Source: Chlamydiota bacterium (lineage in GTDB: Bacteria > Chlamydiota > Chlamydiia > Chlamydiales > Criblamydiaceae). From it: DNA of 12,802 nucleotides. The stretch covers positions 1-12,802 of the forward strand of contig JAJFMC010000247.1 in NCBI GenBank assembly GCA_021772365.1. The letters run 5' to 3'. Every line of letters begins with the position of its first letter. The stretch's first letter is position 1. Made by a program: the position numbers and the translations under genes. Below the pieces are notes generated by a model. The model did not search any database. It saw only the letters and a program-made list of their open reading frames with translations, and was not told where the DNA came from. Positions 6,383 to 12,802 of this stretch are shown piece by piece.

Positions 6383-6862
6383 ATGGAAGGACATCATCAG
6401 GGTGAACAGAATGATCAGAAAATTCACCAACCGGAATTTGTCTTCGTTAGTGAAGAAAGTAAAGATACGATTTCCGGCGGGCAATTTAAATATCAGTCAG
6501 GTGGCAAATATGAGTCATTTGAAAAGCTTCATGATATAAAAGCTTCATTTCCTGTAAGGTTCGCTTGTTTATTTTCGTCGGTAATTTTGTTTACAGCAGC
6601 TTTTTTTGGAATTTTTATTCTACTGGCACTTTGCACGCTTGTGTTGTTTTCTTTAGGTCGGTTCAGGTCATTAAACAACTTTACTAAAAATTACTGGGGA
6701 ACGATCCGTAAAGTATTCGTAACGGCCTCAGGACTGCTCGTAGCAGTATTTTCACCCGCTTTTGGTTTGGGGATCATAGTGCTCTATTTTATCCTGGTTG
6801 CAGGAGGTATGAATGATCCTGTATTCTCTAGGTTTTTTGAGAGCCGCCTTTACAAAGGTTAG
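6383..6862 (+). CDS. small membrane protein, function unknown
   Basis: A 159-residue protein with a hydrophilic, His/Gln/Glu-rich N-terminal region of about 55 residues, then a long hydrophobic segment (60-91, either one long helix or a hairpin), a basic linker and a second membrane segment (111-141). No signal cleavage site or known motif was seen. It begins 12 bp after sthA on the same strand and is likely in its operon; that does not by itself show a shared function. The ribosome binding site is weak (GGTG). It ends 17 bp from the 3' end of the convergent DJ-1 family gene, with no strong terminator between them. Confidence 0.75.
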   Translation: MEGHHQGEQNDQKIHQPEFVFVSEESKDTISGGQFKYQSGGKYESFEKLHDIKASFPVRFACLFSSVILFTAAFFGIFILLALCTLVLFSLGRFRSLNNFTKNYWGTIRKVFVTASGLLVAVFSPAFGLGIIVLYFILVAGGMNDPVFSRFFESRLYKG

Positions 6863-6879
6863 GTGTGTTGTCGGAGCTG

Positions 6880-7446
6880 CTAAACTTTTACCCCTTTAAA
6901 AAGATGATACCATTCTTTGCACTTATCCTTGGGGTAAATATTCAATGCCTTCAGAATTTCATAAGCAAACTCAAGGCTTCCTAACCCAGAAGCAGTAATG
7001 ATGTTGTTGTCGGTGACAGCTAGTTTGTCCAAATATTTGTCACCAGTATAACGTTCTTTAGTGAAGTTCTGAAGATATTCTTTGATGTTGCTAGTATGCA
7101 TATAATTATTCAATAATCCTGCTCTTCCAAGAGAAATCGTCGCTCCACAGATGGCAGCAATTATTTTGTTTTTTTTGTGAAATTGAAGCAAAATACTAGC
7201 AATTTCATCAGCAAGATCTTCGCTATGCCAACGTTCCCCTCCAGGAATTATTAAAAGGTCTGCTTCATCAGGATCAATATCTGATAAAACGATATGAGGG
7301 AATACTACAAGTCCCCCCATCGATTCTACGGAATTTGAGTCATAACCCACAGTGATGACGTCGACATTATTTTTTTTTAATTCTGGAAGGATATACCCAA
7401 TTTCCCAATCAGAATATCCATCGAATATAAGACAATATACTTTCAA
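6880..7446 (-). CDS. DJ-1/PfpI (ThiJ) superfamily protein
   Basis: A 188-residue class I glutamine amidotransferase-like protein. The fold markers are the first strand with DGYSDWEIG (9-17, Glu15 at the conserved acidic position), LLIIPGG (64-70) and the nucleophile elbow AAICGATISLGRAGLL (97-112, Cys100). Members act as small-molecule or protein repair enzymes, proteases or chaperone-like proteins, so the activity cannot be named. The frame starts with TTG at 7444-7446: the first strand needs these residues, no ATG lies nearby in frame, and AAAGGTGA sits upstream. It is 73 bp downstream of clpB on the same strand, so read-through expression with the chaperone is possible. Confidence 0.88.
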   Translation of the reverse strand: MKVYCLIFDGYSDWEIGYILPELKKNNVDVITVGYDSNSVESMGGLVVFPHIVLSDIDPDEADLLIIPGGERWHSEDLADEIASILLQFHKKNKIIAAICGATISLGRAGLLNNYMHTSNIKEYLQNFTKERYTGDKYLDKLAVTDNNIITASGLGSLEFAYEILKALNIYPKDKCKEWYHLFKGVKV

Positions 7447-7519
7447 TGATTTTCACCTTTTTGTGATAAATATTCTATCGTATCAATAAAAAAGAATTGA
7501 AGGAACACCTCGCAGACTG

Positions 7520-10123
7520 CTACGACCCACAACTGATGTTACACGTAATTGCACCGTCCTTCATCACAAGCTTCACATGACTGTTCGCAGGGACCTTGCC
7601 TTCCAAAATCGCTCGTGAAAGCATATTCACAACTTCGTGTTGGATCAACCTCTTTAACGGTCTTGCACCAAAATGCGGCTCGTACCCTTTCTCAGCAAGA
7701 TATTTGACAACGGCTTCATCCCATTCGAGTGTCGCCTGTCGGTCTTTCATCCTACCAACCAATTCATTTAGCTGAATCACTACGATTTTCTCCATATCTT
7801 TTTCTCGTAATGGTAAAAACGGTAAAATTTCGTCTAAACGGTTGATGAATTCAGGACGGAAGTGCCTCTTGATAATGGGTTCAACGGTGTTGAGGACCTC
7901 TTCTTTAGTCAGATTGCCTTTGGTTTCTTCCATTTTAGCGAGGAGTAGATCAGACCCAAGGTTTGAGGTCATGATAAACAGTGCGTTCTTACAGTTAACC
8001 GTACGCCCTTTGCTGTCCGTAATCCTTCCATCGTCGAAGACTTGCAGAAGGATATTGAATACGTCGTGATGAGCTTTTTCTACTTCATCAAACAATACCA
8101 CACTATAGGGGCGTCGTCGAAGAGTTTCAGTGAGCTGGCCGCCTTCTTCATAACCAACATAACCTGGAGGGGAACCGATTAGTTTTGATACACTATGCTT
8201 TTCCATGTACTCGGACATGTCGAGTCTAATCATAGCCTCTTCCTGATCGAACAGCTGTTTGGCAAGGGCCTTTGATAGTTCTGTCTTACCGACACCTGTC
8301 GGCCCAAGGAAAAGGAATACTCCCATCGGGCGGCTAGGATCGCTCAATCCGGAACGCGACCGCCTAATCGCCTCACAAACTGCTGTAATAGCGATTTCTT
8401 GACCGACAACAGTTTTCGAAAGTTCCTCTTCGAGGTGTAGTAACTTCTCTGCCTCGCCTTCCAGCATTTTTTGTACTGGTACACCTGTCCATTTACAAAC
8501 AATTTCAGCGATAAGGTTTTCGTCGACTTCTTCTTGAAGAAGGCGATTAGGTTGTTGATTGATTTTTTCTTCAGCCTCTTCGATCTCTGACTGAAGAGCT
8601 GGCATCTTGTGATAGCGGATTTCAGCGACGCGATTGTAGTCAGCTTGACGCTCGAGCTCCTCTTCTTGGAAACGCAAGCGCTCAAGTTGGTCTTTTTTAT
8701 CTTTTAAGGATTCAATCAGCTCTTTTTCCGCATCCCACTGCTGCCTGAGAAGAGATAACTCTTCTTTGATTTCAGCGATCTTACTCTCTATTTTCGTTAA
8801 CCGAGCTTGCTCGATTTGCCCCTTTTCACGTTTGATCGCTTCTTGTTCTATGATTAAAGCTGAGAGCTCTCGTTCTTTTGCGTCTATAGGAAGTGGACGA
8901 CTGCCGACCTGCAATCTGATCACACTCGCCGCTTCATCGATGAGATCTATGGCCTTATCGGGAAGCCTTCGGTCGGTTATATAACGATAGGAAAGGTAAA
9001 CTGCAGCATGTAAGGCCGACTCTGTGATTCTCACACTGTGGAAAATTTCGTACTTCTCACGAAGCCCTCGTAAAATGGCTATGGACTCTTCAGGTGATGG
9101 TTCGTCGACAGTGATTGGTTGGAAACGACGTTCCAAAGCAGCGTCTTTTTCGATATGCTTCTGATACTCGTTGAGTGTTGTTGCACCGATACAATGGAGT
9201 GTACCACGGGCAAGTGCTGGTTTGAGGAGATTAGCAGCGTCCATCGCCCCTTCTGTAGCACCAGCTCCAACCAAGGTATGGACTTCATCGATGAAGAGGA
9301 TTATTTGCCCTTCCGCTTTCTCCACTTCATCTAACATTGCCTTTAAACGTTCCTCAAACTCTCCTCGGTATTTCGTTCCTGCGATGAGCGAACCCATATC
9401 GAGAGTCATGAGCTGTTTGTCTTTTAAACTATCAGGGACATCACCTTGAATGATTCTTTGCGCCAACCCCTCGGCAATGGCTGTTTTACCAACCCCAGGC
9501 TCACCGATAAGCATTGGGTTATTTTTCGTCCGGCGAGAGAGTACCTGCATCGTCCTTCGAATTTCCTCATCACGACCGATGACGGGGTCAATTTTACCTT
9601 CGCGCGCTAAAAACGTTAGGTTTTTACAATATTTCTCTAGGGCTTGCATTTGATTTTCAGCGCTAGGTGAGTCCATATGTCTGTCTCCACGTATTTTCCT
9701 AATATGCTCTTCGAGGTCTTGTAGCCGGATACCTGTAGAGTTTTTCCATTTATTGAACGGGTCGCTTCCCTGTTTCCAGTAGGATACTAGGAAGTGATCA
9801 CTACTTGTATAGCTGTCTTTCCAGGTCTTAGCGATATTTTGCGCATCAGTAATGCGTCCTTGTAATGTTCTCGATGGCTTTGGTTGCTGAACCGTTACAT
9901 CAGCGTAGGTTGCCTGACTGTTGAGTTCGTTCTGTAACTCATGAATTAACGAATCAGGATTTGCTTTCATATGAGTTAATATTGACGAAAAATATCCTTG
10001 CGGGTCTTTAAGAAAGGCAAGGAGTAGGTGATTGTCGGATACTTCGGGATTGTTGCGCTGCTGTGCATCGGCAAAAGCATCTTGTAGTGCTGAGGCAACG
10101 GCTTCTGTGAAATGTTGCTCCAT
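7520..10123 (-). CDS. clpB: ATP-dependent disaggregase ClpB
   Basis: An 867-residue hexameric AAA+ chaperone that threads aggregated proteins through its pore, working with DnaK. Order of domains: Clp N-domain (1-150), first ATPase domain with Walker A GEPGVGKT (207-214) and Walker B IILFIDE (274-280), coiled-coil middle domain (about 410-525, the feature that separates ClpB from ClpA and ClpC), second ATPase domain with GPTGVGKT (607-614) and VVLFDE (675-680), then the C-terminal domain. All catalytic residues I checked are present and the length is standard. A GGAGG site stands 6 nt before the ATG. The gene follows the cobalamin adenosyltransferase gene by 13 bp and probably shares its promoter. 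No CIRCE inverted repeat was seen upstream of the pair. Downstream is only a weak T-tract near 7485. Confidence 0.98.
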   Translation of the reverse strand: MEQHFTEAVASALQDAFADAQQRNNPEVSDNHLLLAFLKDPQGYFSSILTHMKANPDSLIHELQNELNSQATYADVTVQQPKPSRTLQGRITDAQNIAKTWKDSYTSSDHFLVSYWKQGSDPFNKWKNSTGIRLQDLEEHIRKIRGDRHMDSPSAENQMQALEKYCKNLTFLAREGKIDPVIGRDEEIRRTMQVLSRRTKNNPMLIGEPGVGKTAIAEGLAQRIIQGDVPDSLKDKQLMTLDMGSLIAGTKYRGEFEERLKAMLDEVEKAEGQIILFIDEVHTLVGAGATEGAMDAANLLKPALARGTLHCIGATTLNEYQKHIEKDAALERRFQPITVDEPSPEESIAILRGLREKYEIFHSVRITESALHAAVYLSYRYITDRRLPDKAIDLIDEAASVIRLQVGSRPLPIDAKERELSALIIEQEAIKREKGQIEQARLTKIESKIAEIKEELSLLRQQWDAEKELIESLKDKKDQLERLRFQEEELERQADYNRVAEIRYHKMPALQSEIEEAEEKINQQPNRLLQEEVDENLIAEIVCKWTGVPVQKMLEGEAEKLLHLEEELSKTVVGQEIAITAVCEAIRRSRSGLSDPSRPMGVFLFLGPTGVGKTELSKALAKQLFDQEEAMIRLDMSEYMEKHSVSKLIGSPPGYVGYEEGGQLTETLRRRPYSVVLFDEVEKAHHDVFNILLQVFDDGRITDSKGRTVNCKNALFIMTSNLGSDLLLAKMEETKGNLTKEEVLNTVEPIIKRHFRPEFINRLDEILPFLPLREKDMEKIVVIQLNELVGRMKDRQATLEWDEAVVKYLAEKGYEPHFGARPLKRLIQHEVVNMLSRAILEGKVPANSHVKLVMKDGAITCNISCGS

Positions 10124-10136
10124 ATGGTACCTCCAA

Positions 10137-10730
10137 TTAATTAGCAGTTGTGAGCTTGTTATGGATCCAGCATGTCTCTGGAGAGTCTGTCAAGTGGTTG
10201 ACATAGCGCGAGACGGTAAACAGGTAGTCAGAAAGCCTATTAAGGTAGATAAATACGTTATCAGACACATCAGCATGGTCTGTTAAGGGCACAACTTCAC
10301 GCTCAGCACGACGACAGATGCTACGTGCCAAATGTAACATCGCACCGCATGCATGACCACCAGGTAGGATAAAAGTTTTTAGTTTGGGAAGTTCGAGAGT
10401 CATTTTGTCGATCCATTCTTCGACAAACGCCGTTTCTTCTTCATCGAAGCGGGTTTTTTCAATTTTAGTATCCACAGCTTTAGTCCGGGGGGTTGCAACT
10501 GCAGCACCTAGATCAAACAAGGCATGCTGTATAACCTCTAATTGTTCGATAATGAAAGTGAATTTGTCTTCTTTCGGCATCAATGCGATAGCGGCTCCAA
10601 TGGCAGAGTTGCATTCATCGATGGAACCAAGAGCCTGTATAAAAGGGTCGCTTTTAGGTACTCGTTGACCGGAAAATAGAGAGGTGTCGCCTTTATCGCC
10701 TGTTTTTGTGTAGATTTTGCCGCTGCTCAT
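10137..10730 (-). CDS. cob(I)alamin adenosyltransferase, PduO type
   Basis: A 197-residue enzyme that adds the adenosyl group of ATP to cob(I)alamin, forming coenzyme B12. The ATP-binding TKTGDKGDTSLF is at 8-19 and the second signature R-x-x-x-RRAERE at 136-145, after LPGGHACGAMLHLA; both are typical of the PduO/MMAB trimer family. A TTG two codons earlier is in frame, but AAAGGA lies 8 nt before the ATG at 10728-10730 and only 2 nt from the TTG, so the ATG is chosen. No other cobalamin genes are in the window apart from the cobalamin-dependent QueG. The pairing with clpB is unexpected and probably reflects genome compaction. Confidence 0.94.
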   Translation of the reverse strand: MSSGKIYTKTGDKGDTSLFSGQRVPKSDPFIQALGSIDECNSAIGAAIALMPKEDKFTFIIEQLEVIQHALFDLGAAVATPRTKAVDTKIEKTRFDEEETAFVEEWIDKMTLELPKLKTFILPGGHACGAMLHLARSICRRAEREVVPLTDHADVSDNVFIYLNRLSDYLFTVSRYVNHLTDSPETCWIHNKLTTAN

Positions 10731-10760
10731 TTTCAATATCCTTTCTAGGTGTTAAGGCCG

Positions 10761-10790
10761 AAAATAGCATGTACAGAGAGTTTTTGTAAA
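10761..10790 (-). promoter_or_regulatory. probable promoter of the adenosyltransferase-clpB pair
   Basis: On the minus strand TTTACA (10785-10790, 5 of 6) is followed after 18 bp by TATTTT (10761-10766, 4 of 6). The expected start near 10753 leaves a leader of about 22 nt with AAAGGA. The -35 overlaps what was the T-tract of the upstream gene's terminator and lies 8 bp from the target duplication of the fold-back element. Confidence 0.45.
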
Positions 10791-10798
10791 AGAAGAAA

Positions 10799-10808
10799 CC
10801 CATTCGAA
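10799..10808. repeat. target-site duplication, left copy
   Basis: CCCATTCGAA immediately outside the left end of the fold-back element matches CCCATTCGGA at 11115-11124 in 9 of 10 bases (first 8 identical). The right copy is half of a hairpin, so the left copy is the duplicated one. Confidence 0.7.
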
Positions 10809-11114
10809 CAGGGCACCAAGCATTAAAAGAGAATTTTTAGAACCTCTAATCTACAGTTAGGGTCTTCTGATTTTTCCCAAATTCAATCTGTTGCCCGGAA
10901 AAAATAAATGATTACGAATTTGAATAAACTGAGAAATTACGGATCTTCATCGGGGATAGCTGCTATCGGTAAATTATTGTTTTAAGTTGAAAGAACTGGT
11001 TAATTTTCTAATTATGCAAGTTTCAATCCCTAATCCACACTAATTGGCATAAGTTAGGAGATCCTAATTATAGATTAGAGGAATTGAAAAATCTTTTTAA
11101 CATTTGGTGCCCTG
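10809..11114. mobile_element. 306-bp fold-back (MITE-like) element with target duplication
   Basis: The ends CAGGGCACCAA (10809-10819) and its exact inverted copy (11104-11114) open inverted arms of about 64 nt (10809-10872 and 11052-11114). A second long block matches in CCTCTAATCTA-x-A-x-TTAGG; most differences are transitions, plus small indels. A 10-bp direct repeat flanks the element (9 of 10). The centre (about 180 bp) has no gene but contains the palindromes GATAGCTGCTATC and TTAGGAGATCCTAA and CAAATTC/GAATTTG. There is no transposase, so it would need one in trans. It fills the gene-free stretch between the 97-residue gene and the adenosyltransferase gene. It resembles the element at 4123-4423 in size, arm length and a GGCAC-[AC]-AA end motif. 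Confidence 0.8.
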
Positions 11115-11124
11115 CCCATTCGGA
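11115..11124. repeat. target-site duplication, right copy
   Basis: CCCATTCGGA immediately outside the right end of the fold-back element, the partner of 10799-10808. It is also the distal half of the terminator hairpin of the 97-residue gene, which identifies it as the original target sequence. Confidence 0.7.
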
Positions 11125-11132
11125 TGAATGGG
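11115..11132 (-). terminator. terminator stem of the 97-residue gene, split from its T-tract
   Basis: On the minus strand the stop TAA is followed at once by CCCATTC-ATCC-GAATGGG, a perfect 7-bp stem with a 4-base loop. In place of a T-tract the fold-back element begins. The missing T-rich run (TTTCTTCTTTT on the minus strand) lies at 10788-10798, beyond the element, next to the left duplication. Joining the two gives a complete rho-independent terminator with a stem of 9 bp. The present site is expected to terminate poorly unless the element itself does so. Confidence 0.7.
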
Positions 11133-11426
11133 TTAATGATTTCTCATGAGTTGAATGGTGTTGACGACCCAAAACTCAAATCGATTCATCGCTGTTTCAT
11201 CAACATTGCCTCCAAGAAGTCCGCCTATTGGAACTGTAGGTAGTTTCTTTAGAACTTCATCAGAAATTTCGTACGAAAACGATGGGTTTCGGCTCATTGC
11301 TTGTACTGCTTTTGTAGCCTCGGATTTGATCATGGTATTATATTCGGGGTCATTCTTATAGAGCATGTCAATAAATTGTGGTGTATATCCACCGGGTTTG
11401 TCATACCATTCTGAATAAGCTGTCAT
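11133..11426 (-). CDS. 97-residue hypothetical protein
   Basis: A small soluble, slightly acidic-to-neutral protein with aromatic residues near the start (YSEWYDKPGGYTPQF) and a hydrophobic PIGGLLGG segment near 66-73; no signal peptide, membrane helix or known motif is evident. Its reality is supported by a strong AAGGAG site 7 nt before the ATG (11424-11426) and by a terminator hairpin starting right after its stop codon. It is monocistronic, with 320 bp of gene-free DNA upstream. I do not recognise a family. Confidence 0.75.
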   Translation of the reverse strand: MTAYSEWYDKPGGYTPQFIDMLYKNDPEYNTMIKSEATKAVQAMSRNPSFSYEISDEVLKKLPTVPIGGLLGGNVDETAMNRFEFWVVNTIQLMRNH

Positions 11427-11571
11427 TTGTTAACTCCTTGAGTTTTATTGTTAGTTGGTTTTTAATGTATGATATTTAGAATACGGGATTATTATTAAGG
11501 TGGTGTAAATAAAAATTTAACTATGTATTAAATTAGTGTGAGCTTTTTTTCTGGACATATTATTTGTGGTT

Positions 11572-11745
11572 TCTGTCGCCCCCTTGGGTAACCCCTTCCC
11601 AGGGAGACTCAGCGGCGTTCCACTTGAATCTCTTTATAGAAATACACCCGAAAATCGTGGAACGGCGGAGAATCATTTTACGGAAAAATCGGCATTTCTT
11701 TCAAGCGTAATGCGTTAGCGGAAATTAGCTTACGGGGCGCCTATA
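11572..11745. other. GC-rich structured intergenic block, unidentified
   Basis: In the gene-free stretch 11427-11746 the left part (to about 11571) is very AT-rich with nothing recognised except the ribosome binding site of the 97-residue gene. The right part changes sharply to near 50% GC and holds several stems: CCTTGGG/CCCAGGG (11582-11588 with 11598-11604, one G-T), CGTTCCAC/GTGGAACG (11616-11623 with 11657-11664, perfect 8 bp) and CGTAA/TTACG (11706-11710 with 11730-11734). It may be a small RNA gene, a dispersed repeat or a gene relic. A 38-codon frame (11560-11676, minus) crosses it but lacks a ribosome binding site. It does not match the tmRNA, RNase P or SRP RNA motifs I know. Confidence 0.4.
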
Positions 11746-11746
11746 C

Positions 11747-12802
11747 CTATTCAGGACAGCACTTGGTGAGAGCTTTTCTAAGCTGCTTCAATGCCTTGGG
11801 ATGGTGATCACGAGCATTTGTCAAAAACTCGACCGTCTTGAAATGTTCCCACGATTTGTTATAGTCAAGACGCTCCATATTCAGAATAGCTAAGTAATAT
11901 TCTGCTGTGGGGTCTTCAGGGTGTATATTGTGGTAAGTGTTTAGAAGGTTCAGAGCTTCCTTCGTTCGGTGAAGCTGAAGCCATGTCGTGGCAAGAGCAA
12001 AATACCCTGTTCGGAAGTTAGGTGATTTCTCGAGAACCTTCTCGAGTGCATCTTTTTTCTTGAGAATCGACTCTCGTGTTTCGTCGACGTGCATAAACAA
12101 AGCTTTGATTCCATCGGCACCGACATGACCATAATAGACATCACTTGCGAGAGTTTCTTTGTTGACTGCATGGTCGGGAAGGTGGTCGACCGTTTTTGCA
12201 AGCAAAGCTTTTCCCTCTTTCTCCTGATTGTTTAAGATATACATATAACCCATCAGTTCCTGCAGAAGTATGTCGTCAGGTAAATAGCGCTTTGCCTTGA
12301 TATACGACCCCAATGCTTCGCCGTATTCTTCACGGTTCCAGAATACGGAAGCTTCGTTGAAATGAGCGAGGCCAATAACCTCTTTGATATTACGTTGTTG
12401 CAAGGAGCGGGTTCCTATGCTCAGGTACATTTCAGAGTCTGGATCTACACCACGTGCCGTTGTCTCGATATTGATGATATCATTACCATCACGATAACGG
12501 ACGTAGATGTGCCCAGGGGGGGTGATCATTTCGAGATTGAGGTCTAACCGTTGCGAAAGGCAAAGATAGAGGATCGACACACCCAAACAAACCCCGCGTC
12601 TAGAGTCGAGAACAGAGGGGAGGAATGTATATAAGTCGATGTCTTTGGCGTAAAGCGACTGCGGAGGAAAGCGAAAACCCATCTCCTGAAAAATAAAATC
12701 GTTGATCTCGCGGATCTTTACATCGGGAGGTGCGGTGATGGGAATACGTGTTAATATCTGCAAAGCCATGAGGTCGACCATCGCCTCATACGAACGAATC
12801 TT
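11747..12802 (-). CDS. SirB1-like transglutaminase-fold protein with C-terminal TPR repeats, 5' end outside window
   Basis: The frame is open to the right edge, so 351 residues are visible and the true start probably lies outside; the first Met (12779-12781) has no ribosome binding site. Numbering from that Met, residues 20-110 resemble the SirB1/transglutaminase-like fold: EINDFIFQEMGF, then FLPSVLDSRRGVCLGVSILYL with Cys65, PPGHIYVRY with His91, and INIETTARG with an acidic residue at 106, forming a plausible Cys-His-Glu/Asp set. From about 135 come TPR-like helical repeats: 136-170, 171-205, 255-290 and 291-320. Proteins of this type have no settled role; the TPR part suggests a protein-binding scaffold. 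The TAG stop is followed by the GC-rich block and no clear terminator. Confidence 0.78.
   Translation of the reverse strand, partial: KIRSYEAMVDLMALQILTRIPITAPPDVKIREINDFIFQEMGFRFPPQSLYAKDIDLYTFLPSVLDSRRGVCLGVSILYLCLSQRLDLNLEMITPPGHIYVRYRDGNDIINIETTARGVDPDSEMYLSIGTRSLQQRNIKEVIGLAHFNEASVFWNREEYGEALGSYIKAKRYLPDDILLQELMGYMYILNNQEKEGKALLAKTVDHLPDHAVNKETLASDVYYGHVGADGIKALFMHVDETRESILKKKDALEKVLEKSPNFRTGYFALATTWLQLHRTKEALNLLNTYHNIHPEDPTAEYYLAILNMERLDYNKSWEHFKTVEFLTNARDHHPKALKQLRKALTKCCPE

Noticed and set aside
7480..7519. Rho-independent terminator after clpB
   Set aside because: A T-rich run exists on the minus strand near 7485-7495, but the preceding stem is at most 3-4 bp, too weak to annotate.
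8344..8685. 113-codon minus-strand frame and other frames inside clpB, queG, sthA and the TPR gene
   Set aside because: They overlap well-supported genes in other frames, have no ribosome binding site and show no family motifs.
10731..10800. CIRCE or HrcA operator upstream of the adenosyltransferase-clpB pair
   Set aside because: No TTAGCACTC-type inverted repeat is present on either strand.
1..12802. CRISPR array, toxin-antitoxin pair, phage or secretion module
   Set aside because: No regularly spaced repeats, no paired small genes with the right motifs and no structural or integrase genes were seen; the gene set is housekeeping.

Overview
The window looks like chromosomal DNA of a moderately AT-rich bacterium. 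The best guess is an environmental member of the Chlamydiota (a Simkania, Waddlia or Parachlamydia-type lineage). This rests on the overall feel of the ClpB N-domain and the 145-residue conserved-looking protein at 4450-4887, plus intergenic debris typical of those genomes. It is an inference and was not checked against any database. No phage, secretion, defence or plasmid module was found.

Layout from left to right. 1-772: the 5' end of an unknown gene and a LOG-family nucleotide phosphoribohydrolase, both on the minus strand, with a good promoter lying across the LOG stop codon. 773-1315: no gene; it holds a long imperfect hairpin (949-1130) and a strongly C-depleted, G/T-rich stretch. 1316-1705: a small basic hypothetical protein on the plus strand. 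1710-3605: a minus-strand pair, yitT-like membrane protein then queG (epoxyqueuosine reductase). 3829-3989: tandem tRNA-Val(UAC) and tRNA-Asp(GUC) on the minus strand. 4123-4423: a fold-back element. 4450-4887: a basic helical hypothetical protein, divergent from sthA (soluble transhydrogenase, 4973-6370), which is followed by a small membrane protein. 6880-7446: a DJ-1/PfpI-family protein. 7520-10730: cob(I)alamin adenosyltransferase then clpB, 13 bp apart. 10809-11114: a second fold-back element with a target-site duplication. 11133-11426: a 97-residue hypothetical protein. 11427-11746: no gene; a GC-rich structured block. 11747-12802: a transglutaminase-like/TPR protein running off the window.

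Most genes are housekeeping or stress functions: redox balance (SthA), disaggregation (ClpB), tRNA modification (QueG) and cobalamin use (adenosyltransferase; QueG is itself a cobalamin enzyme). QueG completes queuosine, which is placed in GUN-anticodon tRNAs such as the tRNA-Asp encoded about 1.2 kb away.

The most interesting signal is in the intergenic DNA. Two elements of 301 and 306 bp each have imperfect terminal inverted repeats of about 65 nt and sit beside gene 3' ends. For the second one the pre-insertion site can be reconstructed. Removing the element and one copy of the 10-bp duplication restores a textbook rho-independent terminator (stem plus T-tract) for the 97-residue gene, so the element has split that terminator, ending about 9 bp from the promoter of the cobalamin adenosyltransferase-clpB pair.
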